64,000 bases of DNA from an uncultured Paracoccaceae bacterium (GTDB lineage Bacteria > Pseudomonadota > Alphaproteobacteria > Rhodobacterales > Rhodobacteraceae), in NCBI GenBank assembly GCA_947500775.1, contig CANMTD010000004.1, positions 124,001 to 188,000 on the forward strand. The letters run 5' to 3'. Shown in pieces: positions 28,846 through 36,850 of the stretch. Numbering within the stretch: the first letter of the stretch is position 1; each line of letters starts with the position of its first letter. Below the pieces are notes generated by a model. That model made no database searches. It was not told the origin of the DNA and was given only the letters and a program-made list of their open reading frames with translations. A program made the translations under genes and the position numbers.

Positions 28846-29601
28846 CTAGTGCGACGGATGCAGCGCATCCTTGAGATAAACACAGGTCAGGATTGTGAAG
28901 ACATAGGCCTGAATGAAGGCCACCAGCACCTCAAGCGCGTAGACTGCGGTGATGGCAAAGATCGGGATAAAGCTGAACAGGCCCAGCGCACCGGCGAAAC
29001 CGGCGAACACTTTGATCACCGCGTGACCGGCCATGACGTTACCCGCAAGACGGATAGAGTGGCTGACGGGGCGCACGAAGTACGAGATCAGCTCGATGAT
29101 CGCAAGGATCGGGCGCAGCGGCAGCGGGGCCGAGGACACCCAGAACAGCCCCAGGAACCCGGCGCCGTTCTTGACGAAACCCACCACGGTCACGGTGACG
29201 AACACCAGCGCTGCCAGCACCGCCGTCACGGCGATATGCGAGGTTGTTGCAAAGCTCATCGGCAGCAGGCCAAGGAAGTTGGCAAAGAGGATGAACATGA
29301 ACAGCGTCATGATGTAGGGGAAGAATTTGACGGCATCCTTGCCGGCCACATCTTCGACCATCTTGTAGACGAAACCATAGGCCAGTTCGGCGATCGACTG
29401 AACGCGGGTGGGAACGATTGCGCGGCCGCGTGTGCCCAGAACCAGCAGCAGGATCACACACAGAACCGCCAGCGCCATCCACAGCGTCACGGTTGTGGGC
29501 GTGTACCAGTTGATCACATCCCCGCCGAACAGCGGCTTGGGAATGAACTGATCCATCGGGTGAATTTGAATACCACCACCAGCGTGTGCGTCGTCTGCCA
29601 A
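28846..29601 (-). CDS. atpB: F0F1 ATP synthase subunit a
   Basis: A 251-residue polytopic membrane subunit providing the proton half-channels. It has at least five helices; the essential arginine lies in [13 protein letters not shown], and the C-terminal helix is [20 protein letters not shown]. The N-terminal [13 protein letters not shown] is typical of alphaproteobacterial subunit a. It follows atpI by 3 bases. Confidence 0.97.
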   Translation of the reverse strand: MADDAHAGGGIQIHPMDQFIPKPLFGGDVINWYTPTTVTLWMALAVLCVILLLVLGTRGRAIVPTRVQSIAELAYGFVYKMVEDVAGKDAVKFFPYIMTLFMFILFANFLGLLPMSFATTSHIAVTAVLAALVFVTVTVVGFVKNGAGFLGLFWVSSAPLPLRPILAIIELISYFVRPVSHSIRLAGNVMAGHAVIKVFAGFAGALGLFSFIPIFAITAVYALEVLVAFIQAYVFTILTCVYLKDALHPSH

Positions 29602-29604
29602 GGC

Positions 29605-29934
29605 TCAGTCCCCTTTGTCTTCGGCCTGATCGGCCGTCTGTTTGCGCTGAACCTCTTGGGCGGTGCGCATCATCGTCTTGACGCCGGCCGCCAGGCCCAG
29701 AAATACGAAAAGCACCAGAAAGATGGGCAGGGTTCCAAACAGGATATCCAGCCCGTATCCGATGCCAAAGCCGATCCCAAGACCGGCCACCAGCTCTATC
29801 ACCATCCGCCAGGCCATATTTGCCTGGGAATAATGTTCGTCCTGATGGGGTTTGCCGCTGTTTTGCGCCGCTTTTGCCGCCGCAATCCGATCTTCGAGCT
29901 GTTTAAGACGCTCTTTTTCAACCGGATCGACCAT
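29605..29934 (-). CDS. atpI: ATP synthase accessory protein AtpI
   Basis: A 109-residue protein (from MVDPVEKERLKQLEDRI) with a charged coiled N-terminus, the AWRMVIELVAGLGIGFGIGY first helix and a second helix FLVLFVFLGLAAGVKTMM. AtpI assists c-ring assembly and may transport Mg2+. The ATG at 29934 has a GGGGG site about 10 bases upstream and matches the family start; an alternative ATG at 29955 adds seven residues. First gene of the F0 operon; the F1 genes are not in the window. Confidence 0.92.
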   Translation of the reverse strand: MVDPVEKERLKQLEDRIAAAKAAQNSGKPHQDEHYSQANMAWRMVIELVAGLGIGFGIGYGLDILFGTLPIFLVLFVFLGLAAGVKTMMRTAQEVQRKQTADQAEDKGD

Positions 29935-30112
29935 AGGCAAAGCCCCCTTGGACATTTGCCGGGAACCTAGGCAGAGCGGGGCACAGAGTCAAGCGGCGCG
30001 CGAGGCCGGTAAAGCATTGTTATTCATGGAATTTATTTGCACGCCTTGATCGGATCGCGGGGGGTTCGCGCATTTGGGGGGCAAATCCGATATTCAACCA
30101 TCTGGTTGATGA

Positions 30113-31012
30113 TCAACCGGCCTTCGACGGATCACGCCGCCCCAACCGCAGCACGCGCCCGTCGATCAACAGCAATCCGCAAAAGATCGCGGCCATGCCC
30201 ATCAGGTGCGGTGCGCCGATATGTTCGCCCAGCAGCCAGACCCCCAACAGCACCGCCGAAATCGGCGCGACAAAGGTGATCGTGGACGCCGTGGTCGCCC
30301 CGACCCGTGGCAACAGCCAGAACATCAGGATGAACGCCGCCGAGGTCAGCACAAAGCCGATCATCGCCAGCGCGCCCCAGGTCCCGGCCTGCGTGATCAC
30401 CGGCCAGCCTTCGCGCCACAGGCTGAGTGGCGCCAGCAGGATCGCGGCGCAGCTTAGCGACCAGGCGGTCAGAATGGCGGGGTCCAGCGATTTCAACCGC
30501 CGGACATAGTTGACCGCGAAGGCGTAGCAGACCGGGGCGGCGGCGGCGGCCAGCACCCCCCAGAATTCCGACCCGCCCCCGCGTTGCAGCGCGGGCAGCG
30601 CCAGCAGGACGATCCCACCGAACCCGAACAACACCCCGATGGATTTGGCCAGCGTCGCCTTTTCGCCGCCCGGCCAGAAATGCGACACCACCACCACCCA
30701 GACCGGCATCAGCGCATTGATGATCCCCGCCGCCCCGCTGGTGATATGTTCCTGCGCGGCCGCATATAGTGCGAAGGGAATGGCATAATTCAGCAGGCTC
30801 AGCACGCAAAGCTGCCCCAGAACCGCGCGCGGCACCCGAAACTCCAGCCCCCGCGCCAGGATCCAGACCCAGCACCCGATGGCGCCCAGCAGAACCCGGC
30901 CGTTGGCCACCGACAGCGGCCCCAGCTCGCGCAGCAAAATCTCGTTGAAATAGAACGACGACCCCCAGCCGATGCCCAAACCGACGATCAGAACCCAGTA
31001 CCGTAGCAACAT
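30113..31012 (-). CDS. DMT family (EamA) transporter
   Basis: A 299-residue inner-membrane protein with about ten helices in two EamA repeats (LLRYWVLIVGLGIGWGSSFY onward; second repeat from SEFWGVLAAAAAPVCYAFAV). These drug/metabolite exporters move amino acids, metabolites or drugs outward. The ATG at 31012 is at the normal family start; the upstream in-frame extension is antisense to the ArsR gene. It diverges from an ArsR regulator with 115 bases between starts, which may control it. Confidence 0.88.
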   Translation of the reverse strand: MLLRYWVLIVGLGIGWGSSFYFNEILLRELGPLSVANGRVLLGAIGCWVWILARGLEFRVPRAVLGQLCVLSLLNYAIPFALYAAAQEHITSGAAGIINALMPVWVVVVSHFWPGGEKATLAKSIGVLFGFGGIVLLALPALQRGGGSEFWGVLAAAAAPVCYAFAVNYVRRLKSLDPAILTAWSLSCAAILLAPLSLWREGWPVITQAGTWGALAMIGFVLTSAAFILMFWLLPRVGATTASTITFVAPISAVLLGVWLLGEHIGAPHLMGMAAIFCGLLLIDGRVLRLGRRDPSKAG

Positions 31013-31127
31013 CCGAAAAAATCCCCTGCGCGCCCGTGGCAACGCCACACCTGAACGCCGGGCACGGGCGAAGTCAATCCGATCCCTGCGCTTTCCCTTG
31101 GCGGGCTTTGTGGGTAGGCTGCGGGCC

Positions 31128-31460
31128 GTGACACAGCTTGATATCATCTTTGCCGCGCTTTCGGACGCGACCCGCCGCCAGATCCTGGCGATGCTGTTGG
31201 AAGATGACATGGCCGTCACCGACGTGGCGGACCCCTTCGACATGTCGCTGGCCGCGATTTCCAAACACCTGACCATCCTGACCCGCGCCGGGCTGATCAG
31301 TCAGGAAAAGCGGGGCCGGGTGAAATGGTGCAAACTGGAACCCGACGCGCTGCGCGATGCCTCGGTCTGGATGCAGGGGTTCGGCCAGTTCGAACCGGTC
31401 AATCTGGACGCGTTCGAACGGTTTCTGAAAGGCGAGCTAAAGGGAGAGGAGCGGACATAG
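31128..31460 (+). CDS. ArsR family winged-helix transcriptional regulator
   Basis: A 110-residue winged-helix protein: FAALSDATRRQILAML, then DVADPFDMSLAAISKHLTIL as the recognition helix-turn-helix and GRVKWCKLEPDALRDA as the wing and dimer helix. No metal-binding ELCVCD motif is present in the recognition helix, so it is probably not an arsenic or metal sensor; this subgroup often regulates transporters or membrane proteins. The GTG at 31128 is chosen because the conserved fold begins two residues later. It is divergent from the DMT transporter. Confidence 0.85.
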   Translation: MTQLDIIFAALSDATRRQILAMLLEDDMAVTDVADPFDMSLAAISKHLTILTRAGLISQEKRGRVKWCKLEPDALRDASVWMQGFGQFEPVNLDAFERFLKGELKGEERT

Positions 31461-31565
31461 CGGTTGACGATTGCCAGAGGCGCCCGCGTTGTCCCCGATC
31501 CCACCCCATCAAGGCCGTACAAGATGCCCAAGCCCTGCCCGGCCCTGTGCGCCCTGAAAATTTAA

Positions 31566-31582
31566 CCTACTAAATTAGTCGG
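31566..31582. promoter_or_regulatory. IscR-type / Iron-Rhodo-box-like palindrome upstream of the hemP operon
   Basis: CCTACTAAATTAGTCGG agrees with the IscR type I half-site pattern YYGACT-N4-AGTCRR at all but one position. In Rhodobacterales the corresponding motif has been called the Iron-Rhodo-box and is linked to IscR. It lies about 96 bases before the leader ORF and 266 bases before hemP. The TTGACT beginning at 31584 may be a -35 element. Confidence 0.65.
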
Positions 31583-31677
31583 GTTGACTTATCTGAGTAT
31601 TTCACTCAACTTACCCGCACTCAAGCCACCCCGCAGTCCTTTGGGGAAGCCCGAATCCGACGATTGCGAGGAGTCCC

Positions 31678-31854
31678 GTGGATAAATCTGACGCCAATGC
31701 CCTGCGACCTGAACCGCATCAGCACAGTTTTTACCGACAAGACCGACGGGAACGGCTGCTTGGCGCCTGCCGCGTTGAAACTGTCGGGTTGTTCAGCCCT
31801 GAACAGTTCATTGATCGATACGCGACCGGCAAATTGCGGGCTGTGGCATGGTAG
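31678..31854 (+). CDS. 58-residue leader ORF overlapping hemP, function unknown
   Basis: A GTG-started ORF (MDKSDANALRPEPHQHSFY...) with a GAGGAG ribosome-binding site 4 bases upstream. Its TAG stop overlaps the hemP ATG by 7 bases, indicating translational coupling. The protein is highly charged (QDRRERLLGACRVETVGL near residues 21-38), has one cysteine (Cys31) and three histidines (14, 16 and one nearby Tyr-rich segment), and has no transmembrane helix. I recognise no family. Its position under an iron-box promoter suggests a role in iron or heme handling or in setting hemP translation; this is inference. Confidence 0.6.
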   Translation: MDKSDANALRPEPHQHSFYRQDRRERLLGACRVETVGLFSPEQFIDRYATGKLRAVAW

Positions 31855-32012
31855 ATATCGCGCGCGAGGTGCAACAGCCTCAGCCTTCAAATATCCCGGT
31901 CTACAATGCAATCGACCTGACCAAGGGAAACGACCTGGCGCAAATCATATTGAGCGACAAGCTGTACACCCTGCGGGTCACCCGCGCCGGCAAACTGATC
32001 CTGACGAAATGA
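31848..32012 (+). CDS. hemP: hemin uptake protein HemP (HmuP-like)
   Basis: A 54-residue protein (MVDIAREVQQPQP start) whose C-terminal half has the HemP family core: SDKLYTLRVTRAGKLILTK. In rhizobial HmuP this small protein is a co-activator of heme-uptake genes; in other bacteria it is co-transcribed with heme transport genes. It is translated from an ATG inside the end of the leader ORF and is followed 64 bases later by bfd. Confidence 0.88.
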   Translation: MVDIAREVQQPQPSNIPVYNAIDLTKGNDLAQIILSDKLYTLRVTRAGKLILTK

Positions 32013-32076
32013 GCATGCCGTTCCCTTTCCGCGGCCCCACGCCGCCCGCGCAATGGCCGCAACAAAGGCCCGCAAC

Positions 32077-32343
32077 ATGATCATATGCCAGTGCCAGAAC
32101 ATCAGCGACAAAGACATTCGCGCCGCCATTGACTGGATGCGCGCCGCCGATCAACAAACCATAATAACACCCGGCAAAATCTATCGAGCCTTGGGCAAAT
32201 CTGCCGATTGCGGTGGCTGTATGCCGCTGTTCTTGAACACAATGCGCCAAAGTGCCAATCTAGAAGTACCCATGTACCTCCGTAACTTACGTGTCGGAGC
32301 AACAAAGGAAAAACCCAATGAACGGCGACAAGAAAGTAGTTGA
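32077..32343 (+). CDS. bfd: bacterioferritin-associated ferredoxin
   Basis: An 88-residue [2Fe-2S] protein of the BFD family. The first cysteine pair is in MIICQCQN (Cys4, Cys6) and the second in ADCGGC near residue 49, the C-x-C...C-x-x-C pattern. Bfd reduces stored ferric iron in bacterioferritin so it can be released. I use the ATG at 32077, which gives the family start; an ATG at 32053 is possible. The C-terminal 26 bases overlap bfr in another frame, so the two are translationally linked. Confidence 0.9.
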   Translation: MIICQCQNISDKDIRAAIDWMRAADQQTIITPGKIYRALGKSADCGGCMPLFLNTMRQSANLEVPMYLRNLRVGATKEKPNERRQESS

Positions 32344-32803
32344 ATACCTGAACACCGCCCTCCGCGCGGAACTGACCGCGGTAAGTCAATACTGGTTGCA
32401 CTTTCGGCTGCAGGAAGACTGGGGCCTTGGCCATATGGCCAAGAAAAGCCGCGAGGAAAGCATCGAGGAAATGAACCACGCCGACAAATTGATCGCGCGT
32501 ATTCTGTTTCTTGGCGGACACCCGAATTTACAGAAGCTTGACCCGTTGCGGATTGGCGAAACGCCAAAGGAAACGCTGGAATGCGACCTTGCCGCCGAAC
32601 TGGAGGCGCAGGCGCTGTACAAAGAGGCGCGCGCGTATTGCGATTCCGTCGCCGATTTCGTGTCAAAGAACATATTCGAGGAACTGCTGACCGACGAAGA
32701 AGGCCACATTGATTTCCTTGAAACGCAATTGCATCTGGTGGCGACGCTTGGCGAAGAACGCTATGCGCAGCTCAACGCGTCAAAAATGGACGAGGCAGAG
32801 TAG
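32318..32803 (+). CDS. bfr: bacterioferritin
   Basis: A 161-residue four-helix-bundle iron-storage protein. Ferroxidase ligands are in the expected places: [34 protein letters not shown] and [12 protein letters not shown]. The heme-ligand methionine of the family corresponds to the LGHMAKKSR region. It forms a 24-mer shell storing ferric iron. The operon hemP-bfd-bfr couples iron storage and mobilisation. Confidence 0.96.
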   Translation: MNGDKKVVEYLNTALRAELTAVSQYWLHFRLQEDWGLGHMAKKSREESIEEMNHADKLIARILFLGGHPNLQKLDPLRIGETPKETLECDLAAELEAQALYKEARAYCDSVADFVSKNIFEELLTDEEGHIDFLETQLHLVATLGEERYAQLNASKMDEAE

Positions 32804-32812
32804 CCGGAACCG

Positions 32813-32869
32813 GCGCGCGCCCCATCCTGAAAGCGGCCTTGTGGCATATGACGGGCAAGGGGCGCGCGC
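32813..32869. repeat. GC-rich inverted repeat after bfr
   Basis: GCGCGCGCCCC at 32813-32823 pairs exactly with 32859-32869 across a 35-base loop, just after the bfr stop. It may end or stabilise the transcript; no T-run is present. Confidence 0.45.
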
Positions 32870-32925
32870 ACTGCGCGGGCGAAATTTACATTTGCCCGCC
32901 GCATCACTAACACCACGCACCACCT

Positions 32926-33450
32926 TCACCCCGCAAGAAACCCGGCAACTGTCGCCTCAAGCGCGGCCCAGTCGGTGAATTCCTGATCGCCTGCATTCAC
33001 ATCGGCGTCCTGCCCGCGCAGCACGACGTGTCGCACCACCTGGCTGGCGAAATAATCGTAGCTGCCGGTGCGCACGGCCCCCGCGACCAAGGCCTGTGTA
33101 TCGGGCGTGAACCCGGTGCGCATGTTCATTTCAGTCACATAGTCCTGCGCCTCTTCCAGCCCTTCGGGAAAGGCGGCCTTCAGGCTGACGGACAGCAACA
33201 GCGTATCATGCGCCTCCAGCGCTTTGCGTTGCGCGGTCAGGAAAACCTCGAACGTCGAGGGATGGCGCCGTTCGTGGACCGAGGCCGCAAGGATCACCTT
33301 GTCGACGCCCTTGAACGAAATTTCAGCCGTGTTGTCAGCGGCATCGACCAATAAGACTTCGTGACCGGCCTTGCGCGCCTGATCCGCGACAAACCGCGCA
33401 ATTTTGCCGGTCTGCCCCTCGATCGTGGCGAAAAAGATAAGAACTGTCAT
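32926..33450 (-). CDS. HemG-like flavodoxin-domain protein (menaquinone/quinone-dependent protoporphyrinogen oxidase type)
   Basis: A 174-residue protein similar in layout to E. coli HemG: an FMN-binding phosphate loop in TVLIFFATIEGQTGKIA (residues 2-18), then KVILAASVHERRHPSTFEVF near 56-75 and an FTDWAALEATVAGF C-terminus matching the YTDWEQV region of HemG. HemG oxidises protoporphyrinogen IX to protoporphyrin IX. Alphaproteobacteria usually use HemJ, so this could be a different flavodoxin-domain enzyme. The ATG at 33450 is chosen because the flavin loop starts immediately. A weak FNR-like sequence lies at 33509-33522. Confidence 0.72.
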   Translation of the reverse strand: MTVLIFFATIEGQTGKIARFVADQARKAGHEVLLVDAADNTAEISFKGVDKVILAASVHERRHPSTFEVFLTAQRKALEAHDTLLLSVSLKAAFPEGLEEAQDYVTEMNMRTGFTPDTQALVAGAVRTGSYDYFASQVVRHVVLRGQDADVNAGDQEFTDWAALEATVAGFLAG

Positions 33451-33534
33451 CTGTGGCTCCATCTTTGAAAGATGGGGCGACACTAGGTTAGCGTATCAGG
33501 CGGAGTCTTTGTCCAAGATCAAGGCGCGCGGCGC

Positions 33535-34431
33535 CTAACCTTCGTCCTTCAGCAGCATCGCCAGCGCCAGCAGGGTCAGCCCGACACCGCCCAGCACCAG
33601 CACCGGGGGCACGTCCTGCCCCAGCACCAGTTCCCAGCAGATGACCCAGCTGGGCACCAGATAGGTATAGGCCATGACCTTGGCCGAGGGCAGGCGCAGG
33701 GCCGCGTATTGCAGGCACAGGAAGGTCAGCGCGCTGGCGCAGAACGCCAGATAGATCAGCACCCACCAGACCCGCGCGGGCAATGCCGCCCAGTCGGTGG
33801 CCGCGATCGCGGGCCAGCCATAGATCGTCAGCAACACCAGCGCGCCGGCCATGGTGCCAAGGGTGAAGACCACGGTCGGTTCGCCCCGGTTCAGCATCCG
33901 CACGATCGGGGTATAGGCCGCATGGGCAATGACGCCGACCAGATAGATCGCCTCGCCCCGCCCGATGTCGAACCCCAGCAACGCCGACAGATCGGCGCGA
34001 AAGATCACCCAGACCGCCCCCACCCCGCCGATCGCCAGCGCCAGCGCCATGCGCGGGGTCGTGATCTGGCGCAGCAACAGCCAGCCGAACAGCGCCGACA
34101 GGATCGGCGCCAGCGTGAACACGGCGGCGGTCGACACCGGCGGCGCGGTTTTCAGCCCTTCGAACATCAGCACGAAATACAGCGCCAGCAACCCGCCCAG
34201 CACCGCATAGCGCCAGGGCGCGCGGAAATGGGCGCGGGTGATCCCCGGCCCGATCAGCACCGCCGTCAGGATCGCCAGACCGGCCAGCAGAAACCGCAGC
34301 GCGGTCAGCGCGACCGGGTCGATGTCATTGGCGATGAAGCTGCCAAAGCTGAACGATCCCGCCACCAGCGCCGAAAACGCCAACATTGCCAGATGACCGC
34401 GTCCCGCCGGGGACTGCGGGATCAGGGCCAT
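33535..34431 (-). CDS. DMT family (EamA) transporter
   Basis: A 298-residue membrane protein with about ten helices in two EamA repeats (AMLAFSALVAGSFSFGSFIA first; second from GEAIYLVGVIAHAAYTPIV). Its ATG at 34431 lies 10 bases inside the end of the LysR gene, so the two form one transcript. A LysR and DMT pair suggests regulated export of an unknown metabolite. Confidence 0.88.
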   Translation of the reverse strand: MALIPQSPAGRGHLAMLAFSALVAGSFSFGSFIANDIDPVALTALRFLLAGLAILTAVLIGPGITRAHFRAPWRYAVLGGLLALYFVLMFEGLKTAPPVSTAAVFTLAPILSALFGWLLLRQITTPRMALALAIGGVGAVWVIFRADLSALLGFDIGRGEAIYLVGVIAHAAYTPIVRMLNRGEPTVVFTLGTMAGALVLLTIYGWPAIAATDWAALPARVWWVLIYLAFCASALTFLCLQYAALRLPSAKVMAYTYLVPSWVICWELVLGQDVPPVLVLGGVGLTLLALAMLLKDEG

Positions 34432-35303
34432 GTTTTGGCGGCCTCTTTCAGCTTGGTGGTAAAGCTTTGAACCTTGGCGGTGCGATGCAGATCGACATGG
34501 GTGACCAACCACAGCGGCACCTCCCAGTCTTTCTGATGCGGGCGGATCTGGATCAGGTCGGGTTGCCGTTCGGCCCACCAGACCGGGGCCATGCCGATCC
34601 CTGCCCCGGCGACAATCGCATCGATTGTTGCCCTGAAGTCGCTGGCGCGAAAGGTGATCCGTTCCGCCGGGATGGCGTTGTGCAGCCAGCGAAAGAACGG
34701 CGCGCGGTGGCTTTCATCAGCGGGGCCGATGAAATTGTGCTGTTGCAGATCCTCGTCGGTGTGGGGCATCCCGTAATCGTCGATATAGCGTTGATGGGCA
34801 TAGAGCCCGCTTTGCTGATCGTTCAGTTTCTGCACGATATTGTCGGGCTGATCGGGGCTGCCCCCGGCGCGGACGGCAACATGGGCTTCGCCGTATTCCA
34901 GCCGGAACAGGCGCTGATCGGTCAGCAGACGCACCCGCAGGTCGGGATGTTCGTCCTGATATTCGGCCAGCACCGGCACCAGCAGCCCGGTCAGCGAATC
35001 GACCGAGGTGACCAGCAATTCACCGGTCATCGCGGCGCCGTGGCCGCGCAACCGCCCCGCCAGATCCGAAAACTGTTCCGCGGTGGTCTGGGCGACCTGC
35101 AACAGATCAAGGCCGGCCTCGGTGGCGGTATAGCCGCGCGCATGGCGCTGAAACAGCTTTACGCCCAGCCGATCCTCAAGCGAATCGATGTGTCGGATGA
35201 CGGTGGCATGATGTACGCCCAGAACCTCGGCAGCACCGCTGACGGTGCCTTTGCTTGCCACCTGATACGCGGTGCGCACCTCGTCCCAATTCTCAAAATC
35301 CAT
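34422..35303 (-). CDS. LysR family transcriptional regulator
   Basis: A 293-residue LysR protein with an N-terminal helix-turn-helix (TVSGAAEVLGVHHATVIRHI, residues 20-40, and SLEDRLGVKLFQRH) and a substrate-binding effector domain. The ATG at 35303 (MDFENWDEVR) is chosen over the GTG at 35315. It is divergent from azoR with a T-N11-A operator between, so azoR and the downstream DMT gene are candidate targets. Confidence 0.9.
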   Translation of the reverse strand: MDFENWDEVRTAYQVASKGTVSGAAEVLGVHHATVIRHIDSLEDRLGVKLFQRHARGYTATEAGLDLLQVAQTTAEQFSDLAGRLRGHGAAMTGELLVTSVDSLTGLLVPVLAEYQDEHPDLRVRLLTDQRLFRLEYGEAHVAVRAGGSPDQPDNIVQKLNDQQSGLYAHQRYIDDYGMPHTDEDLQQHNFIGPADESHRAPFFRWLHNAIPAERITFRASDFRATIDAIVAGAGIGMAPVWWAERQPDLIQIRPHQKDWEVPLWLVTHVDLHRTAKVQSFTTKLKEAAKTWP

Positions 35304-35363
35304 ATGTGCACTCACTCACAGCAATGGTTCCAATATCGGCATTGTGTTCGTTCCTGCAAGGCT

Positions 35364-35386
35364 CATGTTAAAGGTTGATCAACATG
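35364..35386. promoter_or_regulatory. LysR-type operator (T-N11-A dyad) between the LysR gene and azoR
   Basis: CATGTT (35364-35369) and AACATG (35381-35386) form an inverted repeat with 11 bases between, the standard LysR T-N11-A arrangement, ending 14 bases before the azoR start. An inner GTTGATCAAC palindrome overlaps the right arm. Confidence 0.6.
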
Positions 35387-35400
35387 ACTGGAGCATTCCA

Positions 35401-35988
35401 ATGACACAGACCATTCTGCACATCGATACCTCGGCCCGCCACAAAGAGTCCGTTTCGCGGGCACTTTCCGAACGGGTGGTCGCCCGGTTCGACGCGCCAA
35501 CCGTTGTCTACCGCGACCTGTCCGGCGGCGTGCCGCTGATCGACGAAGGCTGGATCGCAGGCGCCTATACCCCCGATGCGGATCGCACCCCCGCCCAGCG
35601 CGACAGCCTTGCCCTGTCCGACACGCTGATCGCAGAGCTGAAGGCCGCCGATACCGTCGTGATCGGCCTGCCGATGTATAATTTCGGCATCCCCGCCAGC
35701 CTGAAGGGCTGGATCGATCAGGTCGCCCGCGTCGGCGTGACCTTCCGCTATTCCGAAGCTGGCCCCGAGGGTCTGTTGACCGGCAAACGCGCCATTATCG
35801 CCGTCGCCACCGGCGGCACCGCGCTGGGGTCTGACATCGATTTTGTCAGCGACTACCTGCGGCACTTCCTGAAGTTCATCGGCATCACCGACGTCACCTT
35901 TGTCGCCGCCGACCAGTTGGGCGCCGATGCTGACGCGGCGATTGCCACGGCACATGCGTCAATCGACGCGCTGTCAATCGCGGCCTGA
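35401..35988 (+). CDS. azoR: FMN-dependent NADH-azoreductase
   Basis: A 195-residue flavodoxin-like NAD(P)H-quinone/azo reductase. FMN contacts are expected in the N-terminal ILHIDTSARHKESVSRALSE and in VIGLPMYNFGIPASLKGWID (near residue 85-104), both characteristic of AzoR. It reduces quinones and azo compounds by two-electron transfer, protecting against electrophiles. It is divergent from a LysR gene and overlaps the end of the next gene tail-to-tail by 15 bases. Confidence 0.93.
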   Translation: MTQTILHIDTSARHKESVSRALSERVVARFDAPTVVYRDLSGGVPLIDEGWIAGAYTPDADRTPAQRDSLALSDTLIAELKAADTVVIGLPMYNFGIPASLKGWIDQVARVGVTFRYSEAGPEGLLTGKRAIIAVATGGTALGSDIDFVSDYLRHFLKFIGITDVTFVAADQLGADADAAIATAHASIDALSIAA

Positions 35989-36792
35989 GCCGTCTGTCTG
36001 CCGGGCCTGCGCCGTGCTGAACGCCTGTGGCAGGGCGTCGGTCCGGTCGCGGGCATCGGGCGCGCTCCCCGCTCTGGCCCATTCCTCGGCCAGAGCCGCG
36101 CGTTCCAGCCGCAGCAGTTGCGCCAGATCGGTGACCCGCCCCGCCCCGCTGTCGCGCAGATGCTGCAACAGCCGGTGGCTGTGCAGGATCGTCGGGCGCG
36201 CATCCAGCGGCTCCCACGCGTCCAGAACGGTCACCCGGCGCAGGTTGAATTCGGGCGGCAGAACGTAGAACCGGATGTCTGACGCCCATAACAGATCCTT
36301 CAACGTGACCTGATCGCGGGCCTGCCCAGCGGCATGATAACGCCGGGCCCATTCGGCAAAGAACGCCTGTGTCTGCGCCGACTTGCGGTACAGGACCACG
36401 CCGGAATTGAGCTGCGGAAAGGCATAGGGCGTGGTTTCCTCGGCCCCCTGCCGGATCAGCTCTGACGCCCGGCGCACATCATGGGCCAGCGCCAGTTCGA
36501 ACCGCTCCAGCAGATCGAACAGATCGCCGAAGCCCTGCAGGGCCAGCGTATCGCAATCCAGATACAGGGTGCGCGCGAATCGCGACAGCGGCAGGCAGTC
36601 CAGCTTGGCCCTGATATGCACGCGCGGCACCGGGTGGACCCGGTCGAACATCGTCAGATCCGGCGCCTCCGGGATATCGGTATACAGGTCGACCGGCAGG
36701 TCCGGGTTATGCGCCCGCACCGACAGGGCCGAGGCGCGCGCAAGGTCCAGATACCCCGCACCGGTCGCCACATAAATCACCCCGTCCTGCAT
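35974..36792 (-). CDS. glycosyltransferase, GT8-like nucleotide-sugar transferase
   Basis: A 272-residue protein with a GT-A-like nucleotide-diphospho-sugar fold. It begins VIYVATGAGYLDLARASALS and has the DxD metal motif in TLYLDCDTLAL near residue 78 and an FPQLNSGVVLYRK acceptor loop near 128. No signal or membrane segment is seen, so it acts in the cytoplasm. Donor and acceptor are unknown. It is downstream of an ABC-2 permease (59-base gap), hinting at a polysaccharide or lipid glycan job, though no other glycan genes are nearby. Confidence 0.78.
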   Translation of the reverse strand: MQDGVIYVATGAGYLDLARASALSVRAHNPDLPVDLYTDIPEAPDLTMFDRVHPVPRVHIRAKLDCLPLSRFARTLYLDCDTLALQGFGDLFDLLERFELALAHDVRRASELIRQGAEETTPYAFPQLNSGVVLYRKSAQTQAFFAEWARRYHAAGQARDQVTLKDLLWASDIRFYVLPPEFNLRRVTVLDAWEPLDARPTILHSHRLLQHLRDSGAGRVTDLAQLLRLERAALAEEWARAGSAPDARDRTDALPQAFSTAQARQTDGSGRD

Positions 36793-36850
36793 CGGCTGCC
36801 CTCCTGCCCCTCCGAAGATAGTGCAAGCCGGGCAGCCGGACAGAAAAATC

